A stretch of 64,000 nucleotides of DNA from Advenella alkanexedens (GCF_019132845.1 NZ_JAHSPR010000001.1:186001-250000); one strand, 5' to 3'. Shown: positions 18,904 to 30,631, numbered from the stretch's first letter. Translations and numbers: made by a program. The notes: a model not told the origin generated them from the sequence alone.

Positions 18904-19014
18904 TGGGGCGGCTCACATCTTGATGGTTACAGTCCAGTGTATTATATCCAATACTGCATTGCCTCAGGCCACAGAAACAGTCGTTAGACATAACCTTACA
19001 TTTTTTGAGAAAGC

Positions 19015-21831
19015 ATGATGCCAACCAATAGTCTAACCCGCGCCCTTGAATGGTCCGGTTACCTGCAACGTAAAATCAGCACAAATGAACAACTGAAAAC
19101 CGAACTGAGCCAGGACATTTTGCACCCCATCACACCGGACATCATCAAGCAATGGTTTACACAGACCAGTGGCCAGCCCGTGCATCAACCCATCGCCACC
19201 GAACAATGCAAGCACCTGTTACGCAAACTCAGGAATCGGGTATTCTGCGCCCTGATGGTAAGGGATATCAATGGCCAGGCCTGTTTTGAAGAAGTCACCC
19301 AAAGCATGAGTTTTCTGGCCGACCTGGCCGTGCAGCAGGCTTATTTAAGCATCATGCAGGATCTGGTGCAGATCCATGGCGAGCCCATCAACCCCGAAAC
19401 CGGCAAACCCATGGAAATGATCATTCTGGGCATGGGCAAACTGGGCGGCAAAGAATTGAATGTTTCTTCCGATATCGACCTGATCATGCTGTATGCCCAG
19501 GAAGGTGAAACCACGGGTCGTCGTCCCCTGAGCCACCATGAGTTCTATGGCCGTCTGACCCAACGCATGATGCCCGTCCTGTCTGAAATAAATGCCGATG
19601 GCCATGTTTTCCGTACCGATCTGCGGTTGCGCCCCGACGGGGATGGCGGCCCACTGGCCTGGAGCCTTGACGCGCTGGAAAACTACTTGATTACCCAGGG
19701 ACGGGAATGGGAACGATATGCCTGGCTGAAGGCTAGAGTTATTCCCGTCAAATATTTTAAGCAGAGCTCATCCAAAGAAGACATTGCCCAGTTGAAAAGC
19801 CTGCGCACACCATTTGTTTACCGCAAGTATTTTGATTTTGATGCCCTTGCTTCATTACGTCAGCTACGCGAACGCATTCGTCAGGACTGGCAACGCAAAG
19901 CCCTTAACCGCAATGGCGTGGACAGCATTCACAACATCAAACTGGGTGAAGGCGGTATTCGTGAAATTGAATTTACCGTTCAGCTAGCACAGCTCATTCG
20001 TGGCGGTCGAATGCCATCCCTGCAACTCAGGGGCCTGTTACCAGCCCTTCATGCCGAAATCGGCATAGGGCTCATTACCAAGGAAGAAGGCCTGCTGCTG
20101 GAAAATGCCTATCGCTTCCTGCGGCGCGTGGAGCACATGCTGCAATATCGTGAAGATGAGCAAACGCACCTGTTGCCGGCCGACCCCGAACGGTTTGCCG
20201 CCCTGGCCAAGGCAATGAATATGGAAGAACAAGCCTTCCGGTCACAACTGAACGAGCACCGACGAGTGGTATCCCGGGCATTTCGAAACGCATTCCGTAT
20301 CGCTGGCATGGGTGAAGAATCAGCGTCCGGCCCCCATTACAACCACCTTTCCGACACGTCTGATAGTACCGACCTGCCTGAACTGGTTCAACAGTTTTTT
20401 GCACCGGAAATCCATGAGTATATTGAAAACCGTATCAAGGCATTGCTCAACAGCAGCCGTATTCGCACCCTTTCCGGCTCAAGCCGTACGCGACTGAAAA
20501 AACTCTTGCCCCAATTATTGGAAACCGCAGCCAAAAGCGATAACCCGCAACTGACCTGCGGGAATCTGTTTGACCTGATTGAAGCGATTGCCCAGCGCAG
20601 TGCCTATCTTGCTTTGCTGGCCGAATATCCGGAAACACTGGCCCGGGTTGCCCGCATCATGTCCTCAAGCCACTGGGCGGCCGGTTACCTGATCCGCAAC
20701 CCGATTTTGCTGGATGGGCTGATCGACTGGCAAACCCTCATGCAAAACGTGGATTTTTCTCATATCGCCACGCAACTCAGTAAAGACCTGGACGCCTGCG
20801 TACTGCAAGATGGGCAACCTGACGTTGAACAACAAATGAACATCATGCGGGATGTCCAGAAACAAGTCAGTTTTCAGTTGCTAGCCCAGGATCTGTCTGG
20901 TGGCCTATCGGTTGAAAAACTGGCTGACCACTTGTCAGCCCTGGCAGATCTGCTGCTGGAAGAAAGCATCAAACGCATTTGGCCCGCTGTCAAACCCAAG
21001 CCCGAACAAACCTCGGAACCCGTACCCGACTACCCGCGTTTTGCCGTGATCGCCTATGGCAAACTGGGGGGCAAAGAGCTGGGTTATGCCTCAGACCTGG
21101 ATTTGGTACTGCTTTTTGATGATCCGGCCGATTACGCCCTTGAAGTTTATGCAAAACTGGGGCGACGCCTGAGCACCTGGCTTTCCAGCATGACCTCCTC
21201 AGGCCGAATGTATGAAATTGACTTGCGCCTGCGTCCGGATGGCGATGCCGGCCTGCTGGCCATCTCGGTGGATACCTTTGAAAAATACCAGCTTGAACAT
21301 GCCTGGCCCTGGGAACACCAGGCTCTGACACGCGCCCGCTTCTGTGCTGGCGACAAGGCCATCGGCAAGCGTTTTGAACGGATCCGCCGCCAGATTCTGC
21401 TCAAAGAAAGGGACCGGGAACAGCTCCGGCAGGACATTATCGACATGCGCGCCAAAATGCGGGCCGGCCATCCCAATAATTCGGGCATGTTTGATGTTAA
21501 ACATGACCATGGCGGCATGGTTGATATTGAATTCATCACTCAATATCTGGTGCTGGCCTACTCACATCAATACCCCCGGCTATTGGATAACCTTGGCAAT
21601 ATTGCTTTGCTTAAAATCGCTGCGGAAGGCGGCTTTATTCCCGAGGATCTGGCCAACGAAGTGGCTGATGCCTATCGCACTTTGCGCAAAACACAGCATG
21701 CAGTCAGACTGCGCGGCCAGGAAAAGGCACGCGTAGATAATCATTTGCTGCTGAACGAACGCCAGGCAGTGAACAGATTATGGGAAATCGTCTTTCCCGG
21801 TACCCGGGAGCAGGAAGGCAATCCCTCATAA
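19015..21831 (+). CDS. glnE: Glutamine synthetase adenylyltransferase / adenylyl-removing enzyme
   Basis: Bifunctional enzyme that adds AMP to, and removes it from, glutamine synthetase in response to PII protein, tuning ammonia assimilation. Both nucleotidyltransferase domains are complete. The N-terminal one has [20 protein letters not shown] at about residue 140. The C-terminal one has [19 protein letters not shown] at about 680. Each is followed by its RLRPDG motif ([12 protein letters not shown] and [12 protein letters not shown]). The 938 residues are the usual length. Two adjacent ATGs make the start uncertain by one codon, with GAGAAAG upstream. It stands alone and divergent from yhdP. 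Confidence 0.96.
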   Translation: MMPTNSLTRALEWSGYLQRKISTNEQLKTELSQDILHPITPDIIKQWFTQTSGQPVHQPIATEQCKHLLRKLRNRVFCALMVRDINGQACFEEVTQSMSFLADLAVQQAYLSIMQDLVQIHGEPINPETGKPMEMIILGMGKLGGKELNVSSDIDLIMLYAQEGETTGRRPLSHHEFYGRLTQRMMPVLSEINADGHVFRTDLRLRPDGDGGPLAWSLDALENYLITQGREWERYAWLKARVIPVKYFKQSSSKEDIAQLKSLRTPFVYRKYFDFDALASLRQLRERIRQDWQRKALNRNGVDSIHNIKLGEGGIREIEFTVQLAQLIRGGRMPSLQLRGLLPALHAEIGIGLITKEEGLLLENAYRFLRRVEHMLQYREDEQTHLLPADPERFAALAKAMNMEEQAFRSQLNEHRRVVSRAFRNAFRIAGMGEESASGPHYNHLSDTSDSTDLPELVQQFFAPEIHEYIENRIKALLNSSRIRTLSGSSRTRLKKLLPQLLETAAKSDNPQLTCGNLFDLIEAIAQRSAYLALLAEYPETLARVARIMSSSHWAAGYLIRNPILLDGLIDWQTLMQNVDFSHIATQLSKDLDACVLQDGQPDVEQQMNIMRDVQKQVSFQLLAQDLSGGLSVEKLADHLSALADLLLEESIKRIWPAVKPKPEQTSEPVPDYPRFAVIAYGKLGGKELGYASDLDLVLLFDDPADYALEVYAKLGRRLSTWLSSMTSSGRMYEIDLRLRPDGDAGLLAISVDTFEKYQLEHAWPWEHQALTRARFCAGDKAIGKRFERIRRQILLKERDREQLRQDIIDMRAKMRAGHPNNSGMFDVKHDHGGMVDIEFITQYLVLAYSHQYPRLLDNLGNIALLKIAAEGGFIPEDLANEVADAYRTLRKTQHAVRLRGQEKARVDNHLLLNERQAVNRLWEIVFPGTREQEGNPS

Positions 21832-21904
21832 TAAGCCAAAGCCCTGAATTCAGGACAAAAATATTCTAAAATGAACCTTTGCAATATTTTTGTCCTACTC
21901 TGCC

Positions 21905-22573
21905 ATGGTTACCGTCACCGATATTAAAAGACCTGTCCTGGAATTACCCAAAGGCCACCGTAAAGTGCTACTGCACTCCTGTTGCGCACCCTGCTCTGGC
22001 GAAGTCATGGAGGCAATGCTCGCATCGGGTATTGATTACACGATTTTCTTCTATAACCCGAATATCCATCCGGTCAAGGAGTATGAAATCCGCAAGGAAG
22101 AAAACATTCGCTTTGCCAAGTTGCATAACGTACCGTTTATCGATGTCGATTATGATGTCGACAACTGGTTTGAGCGTGTCAAGGGGCTTGAAAATGAACC
22201 CGAACGTGGCGAACGCTGTACTGCCTGTTTCGACATGCGCTTTGAGCGTACCGCGCTGTATGCACACGAACACGGGTTTGACACGATTACCAGCTCACTG
22301 GGCATTTCCCGCTGGAAAGACATGAACCAGATCAACGGCTGTGGTGAGCGCGCGGCTGCCCGTTACCCCGAACTGGTTTACTGGACCTACAACTGGCGCA
22401 AAGGTGGCGGTTCGGCCCGCATGATTGAAATCAGCAAGCGCGAAGAATTCTACCAGCAGGAATATTGTGGCTGCGTCTATTCCCTAAGAGACACTAACCG
22501 GCACCGACAAAGTCAGGGGCGTGAGCGGATTAAAATCGGTGTCAATTATTATCGCAACGAAAACAAAAGTTAA
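21905..22573 (+). CDS. queH: Epoxyqueuosine reductase QueH
   Basis: Catalyses the last step of queuosine synthesis in tRNA, reducing epoxyqueuosine to queuosine. The QueH (formerly DUF208) hallmarks are present: the double cysteine in [12 protein letters not shown] near residue 25, the CTACFDMR motif and a later CGC motif, which together hold an iron-sulfur cluster and a nearby metal. The aspartate- and tyrosine-rich region between them ([15 protein letters not shown]) is typical. I chose the ATG of [10 protein letters not shown]; an upstream TTG would add five residues. The protein is not homologous to QueG, the cobalamin-dependent alternative. No other queuosine gene is in the window. Confidence 0.93.
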   Translation: MVTVTDIKRPVLELPKGHRKVLLHSCCAPCSGEVMEAMLASGIDYTIFFYNPNIHPVKEYEIRKEENIRFAKLHNVPFIDVDYDVDNWFERVKGLENEPERGERCTACFDMRFERTALYAHEHGFDTITSSLGISRWKDMNQINGCGERAAARYPELVYWTYNWRKGGGSARMIEISKREEFYQQEYCGCVYSLRDTNRHRQSQGRERIKIGVNYYRNENKS

Positions 22574-22594
22574 GTCCATCACACGCGCCAAATA

Positions 22595-22624
22595 AAAGGC
22601 CTCGTTCCCAAGAACGTGGCCTTT
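22595..22624 (-). terminator. Terminator of the tonB-exbB-exbD operon
   Basis: On the minus strand AAAGGCC-A-CGTTC / GAACG-A-GGCCTTT with a four-base loop is followed by TTTATTTGG. It lies 35 bases beyond the exbD stop and could also be read weakly from queH. Confidence 0.75.
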
Positions 22625-22659
22625 CACTTTATGCGCCGATCCTGGCGACTGACCTACCC

Positions 22660-23139
22660 CTACTGAACCGGTGCAATAACGGGCGCCGCTACTGCCGCCG
22701 CACTGGCACCTGCCGTACCTTGCGAAGCAGGTGAAGTGATGAAACCCAGCTTTTTCAAGCCCGACCCTTTGGCCATTGCCATGATTCTGGCCAGCTGCTC
22801 ATAACGCGTATTGGCATCGGCACGAATCCTGATTTCCGGCTGAGGCACCTCTTTGGCCTGGGAAATGAACATCTCACGCAAACTCGCCTCGGGAATGGGT
22901 GATTCATTCCAGAAAATGCCACCTTGTGCATCGATCGCCAAATCAATTGACTTGGGATCTTCTGTAACGGGCGTACTGCTTACCTGTGGCACATCAATTT
23001 TGATGGAGTGTGCCAGCAAAGGCGCAGTAATAATAAAAATAACCAACAAAACCAGCATCACATCAATGAGCGGAACCATATTGATTTCCGACACCATATG
23101 ATTGGCGTTGTTTTTCTGGTCGAAGCTTCCAAATGCCAT
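22660..23139 (-). CDS. exbD: Biopolymer transport protein ExbD
   Basis: Part of the ExbB-ExbD motor that uses the proton gradient to energise TonB. It has a short cytoplasmic N-terminus and one transmembrane segment (VPLIDVMLVLLVIFIITAPL) containing the essential aspartate in PLIDVML. A periplasmic domain follows with the family pattern IRADANTRYEQLARIMAMAKGSGLKKLGFIT. It is 159 residues, slightly longer than E. coli ExbD because of an Ala-rich tail. Third gene of tonB-exbB-exbD, 19 bases after exbB, and so under the same Fur-type iron control. Confidence 0.95.
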   Translation of the reverse strand: MAFGSFDQKNNANHMVSEINMVPLIDVMLVLLVIFIITAPLLAHSIKIDVPQVSSTPVTEDPKSIDLAIDAQGGIFWNESPIPEASLREMFISQAKEVPQPEIRIRADANTRYEQLARIMAMAKGSGLKKLGFITSPASQGTAGASAAAVAAPVIAPVQ

Positions 23140-23158
23140 TATTTACCCCATCACTTTA

Positions 23159-24076
23159 CTAGTGTGTACCATTGCTACGCAAGGCACGGACTTTGCCGGA
23201 AGACACCTCCACCTGCTGCCCAGTTGTGACAAAGGCGAACAAGTCATAGGCAAAACCATCCAATGAAGCCAGCACCACCCGATTGCGACGCACAAAAGCG
23301 TTGTAAGCGAGCACTGCAGGAATAGCCACAGCCAGACCCAGGCCAGTCATGATCAGCGCCTCTCCAACCGGTCCGGCAATTTTATTAATGGATATGCCAT
23401 CAGACATACCAATATTGACCAGAGCATGATAAACCCCCCAAACCGTCCCAAATAATCCTACAAAAGGCGCTGTTGAACCCACCGAACCCAGAATGGTGAG
23501 TCCGTTTTCCAGATGAGCGGTTTCTTCATCAATGACTTTACGCATGGTACGGGTAACAAAGTCGGCATTTGACCCCACCTCAGACAAATTGGTCACCCCA
23601 TATTTTGCGTGATGCTCACGGGCATGCAAGGCCTGGTTAGCCAGGCGTGAAAACGGGTCCGTCGCCCCAAATTTATGCAAGTCCTTATCCACCTGCTCCA
23701 GTGAAGAAGCATTCCAGAAGCGTGATAAAAACGCCTTGCTATGACGGCTTGCACGCCAATTAAGCAAACCCTTAACCACGATGAGATACCAGGTCAATAA
23801 AGACATGAATACCAGCACGCCAAACAGGGTTTTACCCACGGCATCACTTTGCATCAAAAAACCCAGCATTTGTGAAGTGCCTGCATCGGTGGCAACTGTC
23901 GTTGCCGCATTGGCGGCCATATTATTAACAAGTTCCACGGCAGCCCCGGGAACGACTGTGACAGCAGAACCCGCTGCGTCATTGACCGTTGCAGCAGCAA
24001 CACTACCATTTTCTGATGTATTGGTCACAATTTGTGCAATTGAACCGAATGTTGAAGTCAGCAATGACGAAATCAT
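23159..24076 (-). CDS. exbB: Biopolymer transport protein ExbB
   Basis: Pentameric channel-forming subunit of the TonB motor. An Ala/Val/Thr-rich N-terminal extension of about 75 residues leads into the first transmembrane segment (LFGVLVFMSLLTWYLIVVKG). A large cytoplasmic loop contains ENGLTILGSVGSTAPFVGLFGTVWGVYHAL. Two further membrane segments include GEALIMTGLGLAVAIPAVLAYN, the MotA/TolQ/ExbB signature. At 305 residues it is longer than E. coli ExbB (244) because of the N-terminal part, which may be a periplasmic extension. It sits between tonB (11 bases upstream) and exbD. Confidence 0.94.
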   Translation of the reverse strand: MISSLLTSTFGSIAQIVTNTSENGSVAAATVNDAAGSAVTVVPGAAVELVNNMAANAATTVATDAGTSQMLGFLMQSDAVGKTLFGVLVFMSLLTWYLIVVKGLLNWRASRHSKAFLSRFWNASSLEQVDKDLHKFGATDPFSRLANQALHAREHHAKYGVTNLSEVGSNADFVTRTMRKVIDEETAHLENGLTILGSVGSTAPFVGLFGTVWGVYHALVNIGMSDGISINKIAGPVGEALIMTGLGLAVAIPAVLAYNAFVRRNRVVLASLDGFAYDLFAFVTTGQQVEVSSGKVRALRSNGTH

Positions 24077-24087
24077 GCTATTTCCTT

Positions 24088-24999
<912 letters not shown>

Positions 25000-25059
25000 A
25001 CTGTTTAATTTAAACGCTTGGCTCCTTGTCTCGCCCTGATGAATACGGCCAGGAATCAA

Positions 25060-25330
25060 AGTTCAGCCCCGCTGACATGACAAAGTCTATGACCAACCCG
25101 GTTTTATGTTGTTTCACCCCTCGTGGAGCTATTTGTCACTCATATTGAATAAATAATAATGATTCTCATTATTGAAATCAACTATAATTATTTAAGCAAG
25201 TCTCATATAAAGGTGGATATTTTAATAAAATGAACACAAGTATCTGATTTTTATTAAAAAATAAACCTGACTGTTTTTATTTTTTAGCGTTGCTAAAAAA
25301 CAACCTGTTTCAGCAAACTATTTTAGACAA
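25060..25330. other. tonB upstream region, non-coding
   Basis: About 270 AT-rich bases between tonB and the cold-shock gene. Apart from the Fur box it contains a TTTTTTAGC / GCTAAAAAA inverted repeat near 25284-25304 of unknown use. No gene was seen. Confidence 0.55.
25155..25173 (-). promoter_or_regulatory. Fur box upstream of tonB
   Basis: The 19-base palindrome AATAATGATTCTCATTATT matches the classic Fur consensus GATAATGATAATCATTATC at 15 of 19 positions. It lies about 155 bases upstream of the tonB ATG. Iron repression of tonB-exbB-exbD is inferred. Confidence 0.8.
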
Positions 25331-25358
25331 AAAAATACCGCCTCGCGGCGGTATTTTT
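25331..25358 (-). terminator. Terminator of the cold-shock gene
   Basis: The stem AAAAATACCGCC / GGCGGTATTTTT with a four-base loop and flanking A/T runs lies 17 bases after the csp stop. It could work in both directions. Confidence 0.88.
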
Positions 25359-25374
25359 ATTAGCTGGTAATAAA

Positions 25375-25584
25375 TTACTTAGCTGATACTTCTTTGGCTT
25401 GTGGACCTTTAGGGCCATCTGCAACCACGAAAGTAACTTCCTGGTTTTCTTGCAGAGATTTGTAACCTGTACCGATGATGTCGGTGTGGTGTACAAACAG
25501 ATCTTTACCGCCTGAAGCGGGTTTGATGAAGCCGAAGCCTTTTTCGTTATTAAACCATTTAACGATGCCAGATTCTGTTGACAT
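25375..25584 (-). CDS. Cold-shock-domain protein (CspA family)
   Basis: A 69-residue single-stranded nucleic-acid-binding protein that melts RNA structure. The RNP1 motif [10 protein letters not shown] and RNP2 motif DLFVHHTDI are intact, and the domain begins [10 protein letters not shown]. The AAGGAAA before MSTESG decides the start; upstream in-frame codons (MVYSDRNF) belong to the leader. The upstream region to clpB is about 300 bases, and a long 5' leader is typical of cold-inducible csp genes, but I cannot tell from sequence alone whether this copy is cold-induced. Monocistronic, with its own terminator. Confidence 0.95.
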   Translation of the reverse strand: MSTESGIVKWFNNEKGFGFIKPASGGKDLFVHHTDIIGTGYKSLQENQEVTFVVADGPKGPQAKEVSAK

Positions 25585-25802
25585 TTGAATTTCCTTAAAA
25601 TTACGGTCTGAATAGACCAAACAAACACAAGACCATCAAGGAGTAGACAAAAGCACAACGAAACTGCATGAGCAAAGAATCTAGCAAAAATCAACGAACT
25701 TGAAAATCTTATACATCACACTATGACGACTATTCAGACCCCTGTCAACAAAAATTTACCGGGGAATTACCCTGAGTCATTTGCAAATGCATTTCACGTA
25801 AC
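25585..25802. other. csp upstream leader/promoter region
   Basis: Roughly 220 bases between csp and the clpB terminator with no gene. It probably holds the csp promoter and a long 5' leader. No specific RNA fold was identified by eye. Confidence 0.45.
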
Positions 25803-25862
25803 AAAAAATGCCTGACAAGCAGTTTTTCATGACAAGCAAAAATACTGCAATATCAGGCATTT
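25803..25862 (-). terminator. Long imperfect terminator hairpin after clpB
   Basis: The outer arms AAATGCCTGA / TCAGGCATTT enclose a second stem GCAG-TTTTT / AAAAA-TA-CTGC. On the minus strand the stem is followed by TTTTTTG. It starts 28 bases after the clpB stop. Confidence 0.8.
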
Positions 25863-25889
25863 ACCCATATATATTAAGGATTTAAGGGT

Positions 25890-28469
25890 TTACTTCCGGC
25901 CAAATAAAAACTGGCCATCTTGCATACCCACCAGAATGGTATCTTTTGGACCCAACTCTCCTTCAAGAATTCGTTTTGCAATCGGATTCTCAATGTGTTG
26001 TTGAATCGCACGTTTTAAAGGTCGAGCCCCAAAAACCGGATCAAATCCATTCTCGGCAATTAAGGCAAGTGCCTCTTCGGATACTTCCAAGTCCATTTCC
26101 TGCTCATGCAATCTTTGTGCAAGACGTTTCAACTGGATATTCGCAATCGAAGCAATATGCTTGCTGCTCAAGGCATGGAACACAACCACTTCATCAATCC
26201 GGTTCAGGAATTCAGGACGGAAGGCCTGTTTGACATCCTCCCACACCACTTCTTTGATCGCCTCGTAAGACTGACCCACCATGCTTTGAATATGATGCGA
26301 ACCAAGGTTGGACGTCATGATGATGACCGTATTGCGAAAATCGACTGTACGGCCCTGACCATCCGTCAGGCGACCATCATCAAGTACTTGCAATAATACG
26401 TTGAACACATCCGGATGCGCTTTTTCAACCTCATCAAGCAAAATCACGCTATAAGGTTTACGACGTACCGCTTCTGTCAGATACCCCCCTTCCTCATAGC
26501 CAACGTACCCCGGAGGCGCACCAATCAGACGGGCAACCGAATGTTTCTCCATGAATTCACTCATGTCGATCCTGATCATATGCTCATCAGAGTCAAACAG
26601 AAAACTGGCTAATGCCTTGGTTAATTCGGTTTTACCCACACCGGTTGGCCCCAGGAACAGGAACGATCCATAAGGTTTGGAAGGATCGGACAAACCGGCC
26701 CGTGAACGGCGAATGGCATCAGCCACCAGGGTAACCGCTTCATCCTGACCAACCACCCGTTTGTGCAGCTCATCTTCCATCGCCAGCAATTTTGACCGCT
26801 CTCCCTGCATCATTTTGGAAACCGGGATGCCGGTGGCGCGAGAAACCACTTCTGCAATTTCCTCGGCACCCACCTTGGTCCGCAACAATTTGGGCTTTTC
26901 AGTCTGCTCTGCACCGGCTTCAGCGGCTTTCAGGCGACCTTCCAGTTCGGGCAATTTGCTGTATTGCAATTCAGCCAGTTTATCAAACTGCCCCTTGCGC
27001 TGGAACTCAGCCATTTGCGCACGCAGTTGGTCGATCTCTTCCTTGATCGCTTTAGAACCCTGCACAGCCGCTTTCTCGGCCTTCCAGATTTCCTCGTAAT
27101 CGTTATACTCGCGCTGAAGCTGCTCCATTTCCTCTTCAATCAATTGCAAGCGACGACGCGAAGCTTCGTCCGTTTCCTTGATGACAGCCTCACGTTCGAT
27201 TTTCAATTGAATGATACGTCGGTCAAGCCGGTCCATCACTTCAGGCTTGGAGTCGATTTCCATCCGGATACGGGCCGCGGCCTCATCAATCAGGTCAATT
27301 GCCTTATCAGGAAGGAAGCGATCGGTAATATAACGGTTGGACAACTCGGCAGCCGCCACAATGGCCGGATCGGTAATATCCACGCCGTGGTGAATTTCAT
27401 AACGCTCTTGCAAACCACGCAAAATGGCAATGGTCGATTCCACATCAGGCTCATCCACGATCACTTTCTGGAAGCGTCGCTCCAGGGCAGCATCCTTTTC
27501 AATATATTTTCGGTATTCATCAAGCGTGGTTGCACCTATGCAATGCAACTCACCCCGTGACAGGGCCGGTTTAAGCATATTGCCAGCATCCATGGCGCCT
27601 TCCGCCTTACCGGCGCCCACCATGGTATGGATTTCATCAATAAAAACAATATTATTGCCATCATCCTGGGCCAGCTCTTTCAGGACTGCTTTCAGGCGTT
27701 CCTCAAATTCGCCACGAAACTTGGCACCGGCCAGCAAAGCGGCCAGGTCCAGTGAAAGCACGCGCTTGCCACGTAAAGACTCAGGCACCTCATCATTGAT
27801 AATACGCTGGGCCAGCCCCTCGACAATCGCGGTTTTACCCACACCCGGCTCACCAATCAGCACCGGATTGTTTTTGGTACGGCGTTGCAAGATCTGGATG
27901 GCCCGGCGGATTTCATCATCACGGCCAATTACCGGATCCAGTTTGCCCTGACGTGCACGCTCGGTCAGGTCTGTCGTGTATTTTTCCAGGGCCTGACGAT
28001 GGGATTCGCCTTCCTGATCAGTTAAAGACTCACCACCCCGTACAGCTTCAATCGCCGCCTCAAGGGCTTTTTTCTGCAAACCGGCTTCACGCAAGATTCG
28101 GCCTGCCGGCCCATTATCATCAGCCAGGGCAAGCAAAAACAATTCACTGGCAATAAATGCGTCACCACGCTTTGCCGCTTCTTTATCAGTTTTATTCAGC
28201 AGACCGTTCAGGTCCCGGCTGATCTGGATATTGGCATCGGCCCCCTGCACTTGCGGAATATCCTTGATGGCCTTGTCAAGCGCCGGCAACACGCGGTTAA
28301 CCGACACGCCTGCGCGTGCCAGCAAACTGGCCGAGCCACTTTCGGCATCGGCCAGCAAGGCAGACAATACATGAACGGGTTCTATATAAGGGTTGTCATT
28401 TCTGGATGCCAGGCTTTGGGCATCTGCCAAAGCCTGCTGGAGTTTTGTTGTCAACTTATCAAATCGCAT
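25890..28469 (-). CDS. clpB: ClpB disaggregase
   Basis: Hexameric AAA+ chaperone that pulls proteins out of aggregates together with DnaK. The domain order is complete: N-terminal Clp repeats (about 1-145), first ATPase with GEPGVGKT, the coiled-coil middle domain (about 405-525, [21 protein letters not shown] in the sequence region), and second ATPase with [14 protein letters not shown] and a C-terminal small domain. The 860 residues are standard. AGGA seven bases upstream favours the second of two adjacent ATGs (MRFDKL). The sigma-32-type promoter at 28527-28555 fits its heat-shock role. Monocistronic. Confidence 0.96.
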   Translation of the reverse strand: MRFDKLTTKLQQALADAQSLASRNDNPYIEPVHVLSALLADAESGSASLLARAGVSVNRVLPALDKAIKDIPQVQGADANIQISRDLNGLLNKTDKEAAKRGDAFIASELFLLALADDNGPAGRILREAGLQKKALEAAIEAVRGGESLTDQEGESHRQALEKYTTDLTERARQGKLDPVIGRDDEIRRAIQILQRRTKNNPVLIGEPGVGKTAIVEGLAQRIINDEVPESLRGKRVLSLDLAALLAGAKFRGEFEERLKAVLKELAQDDGNNIVFIDEIHTMVGAGKAEGAMDAGNMLKPALSRGELHCIGATTLDEYRKYIEKDAALERRFQKVIVDEPDVESTIAILRGLQERYEIHHGVDITDPAIVAAAELSNRYITDRFLPDKAIDLIDEAAARIRMEIDSKPEVMDRLDRRIIQLKIEREAVIKETDEASRRRLQLIEEEMEQLQREYNDYEEIWKAEKAAVQGSKAIKEEIDQLRAQMAEFQRKGQFDKLAELQYSKLPELEGRLKAAEAGAEQTEKPKLLRTKVGAEEIAEVVSRATGIPVSKMMQGERSKLLAMEDELHKRVVGQDEAVTLVADAIRRSRAGLSDPSKPYGSFLFLGPTGVGKTELTKALASFLFDSDEHMIRIDMSEFMEKHSVARLIGAPPGYVGYEEGGYLTEAVRRKPYSVILLDEVEKAHPDVFNVLLQVLDDGRLTDGQGRTVDFRNTVIIMTSNLGSHHIQSMVGQSYEAIKEVVWEDVKQAFRPEFLNRIDEVVVFHALSSKHIASIANIQLKRLAQRLHEQEMDLEVSEEALALIAENGFDPVFGARPLKRAIQQHIENPIAKRILEGELGPKDTILVGMQDGQFLFGRK

Positions 28470-28526
28470 CATTCTTTCCTGTATAAGGTTGAGCGCATCT
28501 GCTCGGGTTATCTTTGAATACTGCTT

Positions 28527-28555
28527 ATATAGTGCTGCGCTTGTGAAATTTCAAG
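28527..28555 (-). promoter_or_regulatory. Sigma-32-type promoter of clpB
   Basis: On the minus strand a perfect CTTGAAA (28549-28555) and CACTATAT (28527-28534) are 14 bases apart, about 55 bases before the clpB start. The -35 matches the heat-shock consensus exactly; the -10 is weaker. Confidence 0.7.
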
Positions 28556-28763
28556 ATATAAAATTTCATTTTTTGATAACTGTCCCATTCGTTTCAGGCT
28601 TGGGCAAGTTTCCACTGACATGGGCAATAATTGATCCTGCCTCCTGCAGGAACGATGCCTCAAAACCAATTCCCCGAATTCCAATGTTAAAATGCCAGTT
28701 CAATCCTTCAACAAAACAAGGCAATTGTTATTGTCAATTGTAGTATTTCATTTCTTTTTTTCA

Positions 28764-29384
28764 ATGCCTGTCTTACCGCCAGCCCACCTTCCCCATTTCA
28801 TTGTGATCGACACCTGTGTCCTGATGTCCAATGTATTGCGACACCTGCTACTTCGCCTGGCACAGGCAGGACATTTTCATCCTGTATGGGCCGAATACAT
28901 CGGTGTGGAATGGCGACGCAATGCCAGCCGTATCTGGAATGTAACCCCTGAAATACTTGATGTGGAATGGCTGAAAATGCAACAGCAATTCCCACTCGCC
29001 AATATGGGCGATGTCAGCGCCTATGAGACAGGCCTTAAACGCAGTGACAAAAAAGACTGGCATGTGATTGCCGCGGCACGTGCCATCCAGCAAAAACACC
29101 CGGAAAGCACCACCTGTATCTTAACCCGCAACATCAAGGACTTTCATCGGGCAGAAATCCGGAATCTTGGGCTGTACCTGTATGACCCGGACCAATTTTT
29201 GGTGATGTGCTGGGAAAATCATCAGGCACACATGCAAGCCCTGCTTGAACTTATTCCAGCAGATGCCCTGAAAATAGGCCGGCAAGCCGAACCTTTGGAA
29301 ACCGTACTCAAACGCGAGCGGCTGTTTCGACTGAACAAACTGACCTTGCAACAGCAAGCACTTCAGTTTGAGCCTGCCCTGTAG
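28764..29384 (+). CDS. PIN-domain protein (putative ribonuclease)
   Basis: A 206-residue protein with a PIN nuclease fold. The N-terminal strand FIVIDTCVLMSN carries the first metal-binding aspartate (residue 16). Other acidic candidates are the Glu in AEYIGVEW, the Asp in SDKKDWHVIAAA and the Asp in LTRNIKDF. This spacing matches VapC-like PIN domains, although the protein is longer than typical toxins (about 130). I chose the ATG of MPVLPPAH; upstream in-frame codons encode a hydrophobic stretch that does not look like a real N-terminus. No antitoxin-like gene is on either side, so I do not call it a toxin-antitoxin system. Target unknown. Confidence 0.75.
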   Translation: MPVLPPAHLPHFIVIDTCVLMSNVLRHLLLRLAQAGHFHPVWAEYIGVEWRRNASRIWNVTPEILDVEWLKMQQQFPLANMGDVSAYETGLKRSDKKDWHVIAAARAIQQKHPESTTCILTRNIKDFHRAEIRNLGLYLYDPDQFLVMCWENHQAHMQALLELIPADALKIGRQAEPLETVLKRERLFRLNKLTLQQQALQFEPAL

Positions 29385-29490
29385 CAGTAAAATAGGGCCC
29401 AACCGTCACACAAGCAGTGATTTTCAGGATTCTCTTTAGCGTCAGGACTTCACTTCCTTTTTATTTCAAGCACTTTCCAAGAGGGTTAGA

Positions 29491-30393
29491 ATGAGTCGAT
29501 TTACTCAACTTGAAAGTTTTGTCGCAGTGGCAACATTGGGTACCCTGTCTGCCGCGGCCCGTCAGGCAAACATTGCTCCCGCCATGATGGGACGGCGCAT
29601 CGATGCCCTGGAGGAAAGACTGGGCGTAAAATTAATCATACGTTCAACCCGAAAATTGTCACTGACACCGGAAGGACATATTTTTCTGGAAGAAGCCCAA
29701 AGAATCCTGAAAGACCTGGCCGATACCGAAAGCCTCATTACAGAGGGTAAAGTCAAGGTAAGTGGTCCTTTGCGCATTACGGCTCCGGCCGGATTCGGAC
29801 GCAAGCACGTTGCTCCGCTTATTCCTGTCTTTTGTGAGCAATATCCCGATGTCAAGGTATCGCTTGACTTGACTGACCGAGTGGTAGACCTGGTTGAAGA
29901 GCAATACGATTGTGCCATTCGGATTGGTGATCTTGAGAATTCACAACTGATTGCCATCAGGCTGGCCGAAAATCATCGGGTTGTCGTGGCCGCCCCAGAA
30001 TACCTGAAAACACACGGCACTCCCCAGCATCCCGATGAACTCCAGCACCATGAGTGTCTTTCATTTGGCTCCCAGGGCAATCAGCATAAAGGGTGGCTAT
30101 TCAAGGAAAATGACCAGATTATTGCCATTAAGCCCAAAGCACGATTATCCTGTTCTGACGGTTCAGTCTTGCTTGAATGGACATTAAGCGGCTTTGGACT
30201 GTCCTGGCGCTCCATGTGGGAAGTCAGGCGCGAAATTGAAAAAGGGACATTAGTGACCATATTGGATGAATATAATGCACCCGCAAATGGCATTTATGCC
30301 ATGCTACCCGACAGAAAACATTTACCTCAAAGAACCCGTGGTTTCATCAATTTACTTAAAAACACGTATGCGCAAAAAAAATACTGGAAATAA
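29491..30393 (+). CDS. LysR-family transcriptional regulator
   Basis: A 300-residue regulator. The winged helix-turn-helix at residues 1-60 is canonical (FVAVATLGTLSAAARQANIAP and RRIDALEERLGVKLIIRSTR). It is followed by the periplasmic-binding-like effector domain (VSGPLRITAPAGFGRKHVAPL). It resembles the large DsdC/CrgA/AaeR-like group of single-ring effectors, but the inducer cannot be read from sequence. LysR genes usually sit divergent from their target; here both neighbours are on the same strand or far away, so the target is not evident. GAGGG lies about seven bases upstream of the ATG. Confidence 0.93.
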   Translation: MSRFTQLESFVAVATLGTLSAAARQANIAPAMMGRRIDALEERLGVKLIIRSTRKLSLTPEGHIFLEEAQRILKDLADTESLITEGKVKVSGPLRITAPAGFGRKHVAPLIPVFCEQYPDVKVSLDLTDRVVDLVEEQYDCAIRIGDLENSQLIAIRLAENHRVVVAAPEYLKTHGTPQHPDELQHHECLSFGSQGNQHKGWLFKENDQIIAIKPKARLSCSDGSVLLEWTLSGFGLSWRSMWEVRREIEKGTLVTILDEYNAPANGIYAMLPDRKHLPQRTRGFINLLKNTYAQKKYWK

Positions 30394-30532
30394 TGTCACC
30401 CGGAAATGGTAACATGATACTGAACATGTTTTAAACACAAGCCGCACGATCAAGTTGAGCCCGATTGCACACAAAAAAAGGATTTCATTCTGGTTTTTAT
30501 TGTAAAAATAAATGAATTGCTTAAGAAAAAAA

Positions 30533-30546
30533 TTGATATATGCCAA
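30533..30546 (+). promoter_or_regulatory. Weak FNR-box candidate upstream of the FNR gene
   Basis: TTGAT-ATAT-GCCAA matches eight of the ten consensus bases (TTGAT-N4-ATCAA) and lies about 90 bases before the FNR start. It could mediate autoregulation but may be chance. Confidence 0.3.
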
Positions 30547-30631
30547 ACAATAACAATCCAAATACATATAACGACTACAATATGCAGTGCTATCTCAATA
30601 GCTTGAGCATAGCAATAAGGAAATGATAGGG

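Noticed and set aside
28692-28763. N-terminal extension of the PIN protein
   Set aside because: The upstream codons encode a hydrophobic stretch without a ribosome binding site; the domain starts properly at the ATG at 28764.
28764-29384. Toxin of a toxin-antitoxin pair
   Set aside because: No antitoxin-like gene is adjacent, and the protein is longer than VapC toxins.
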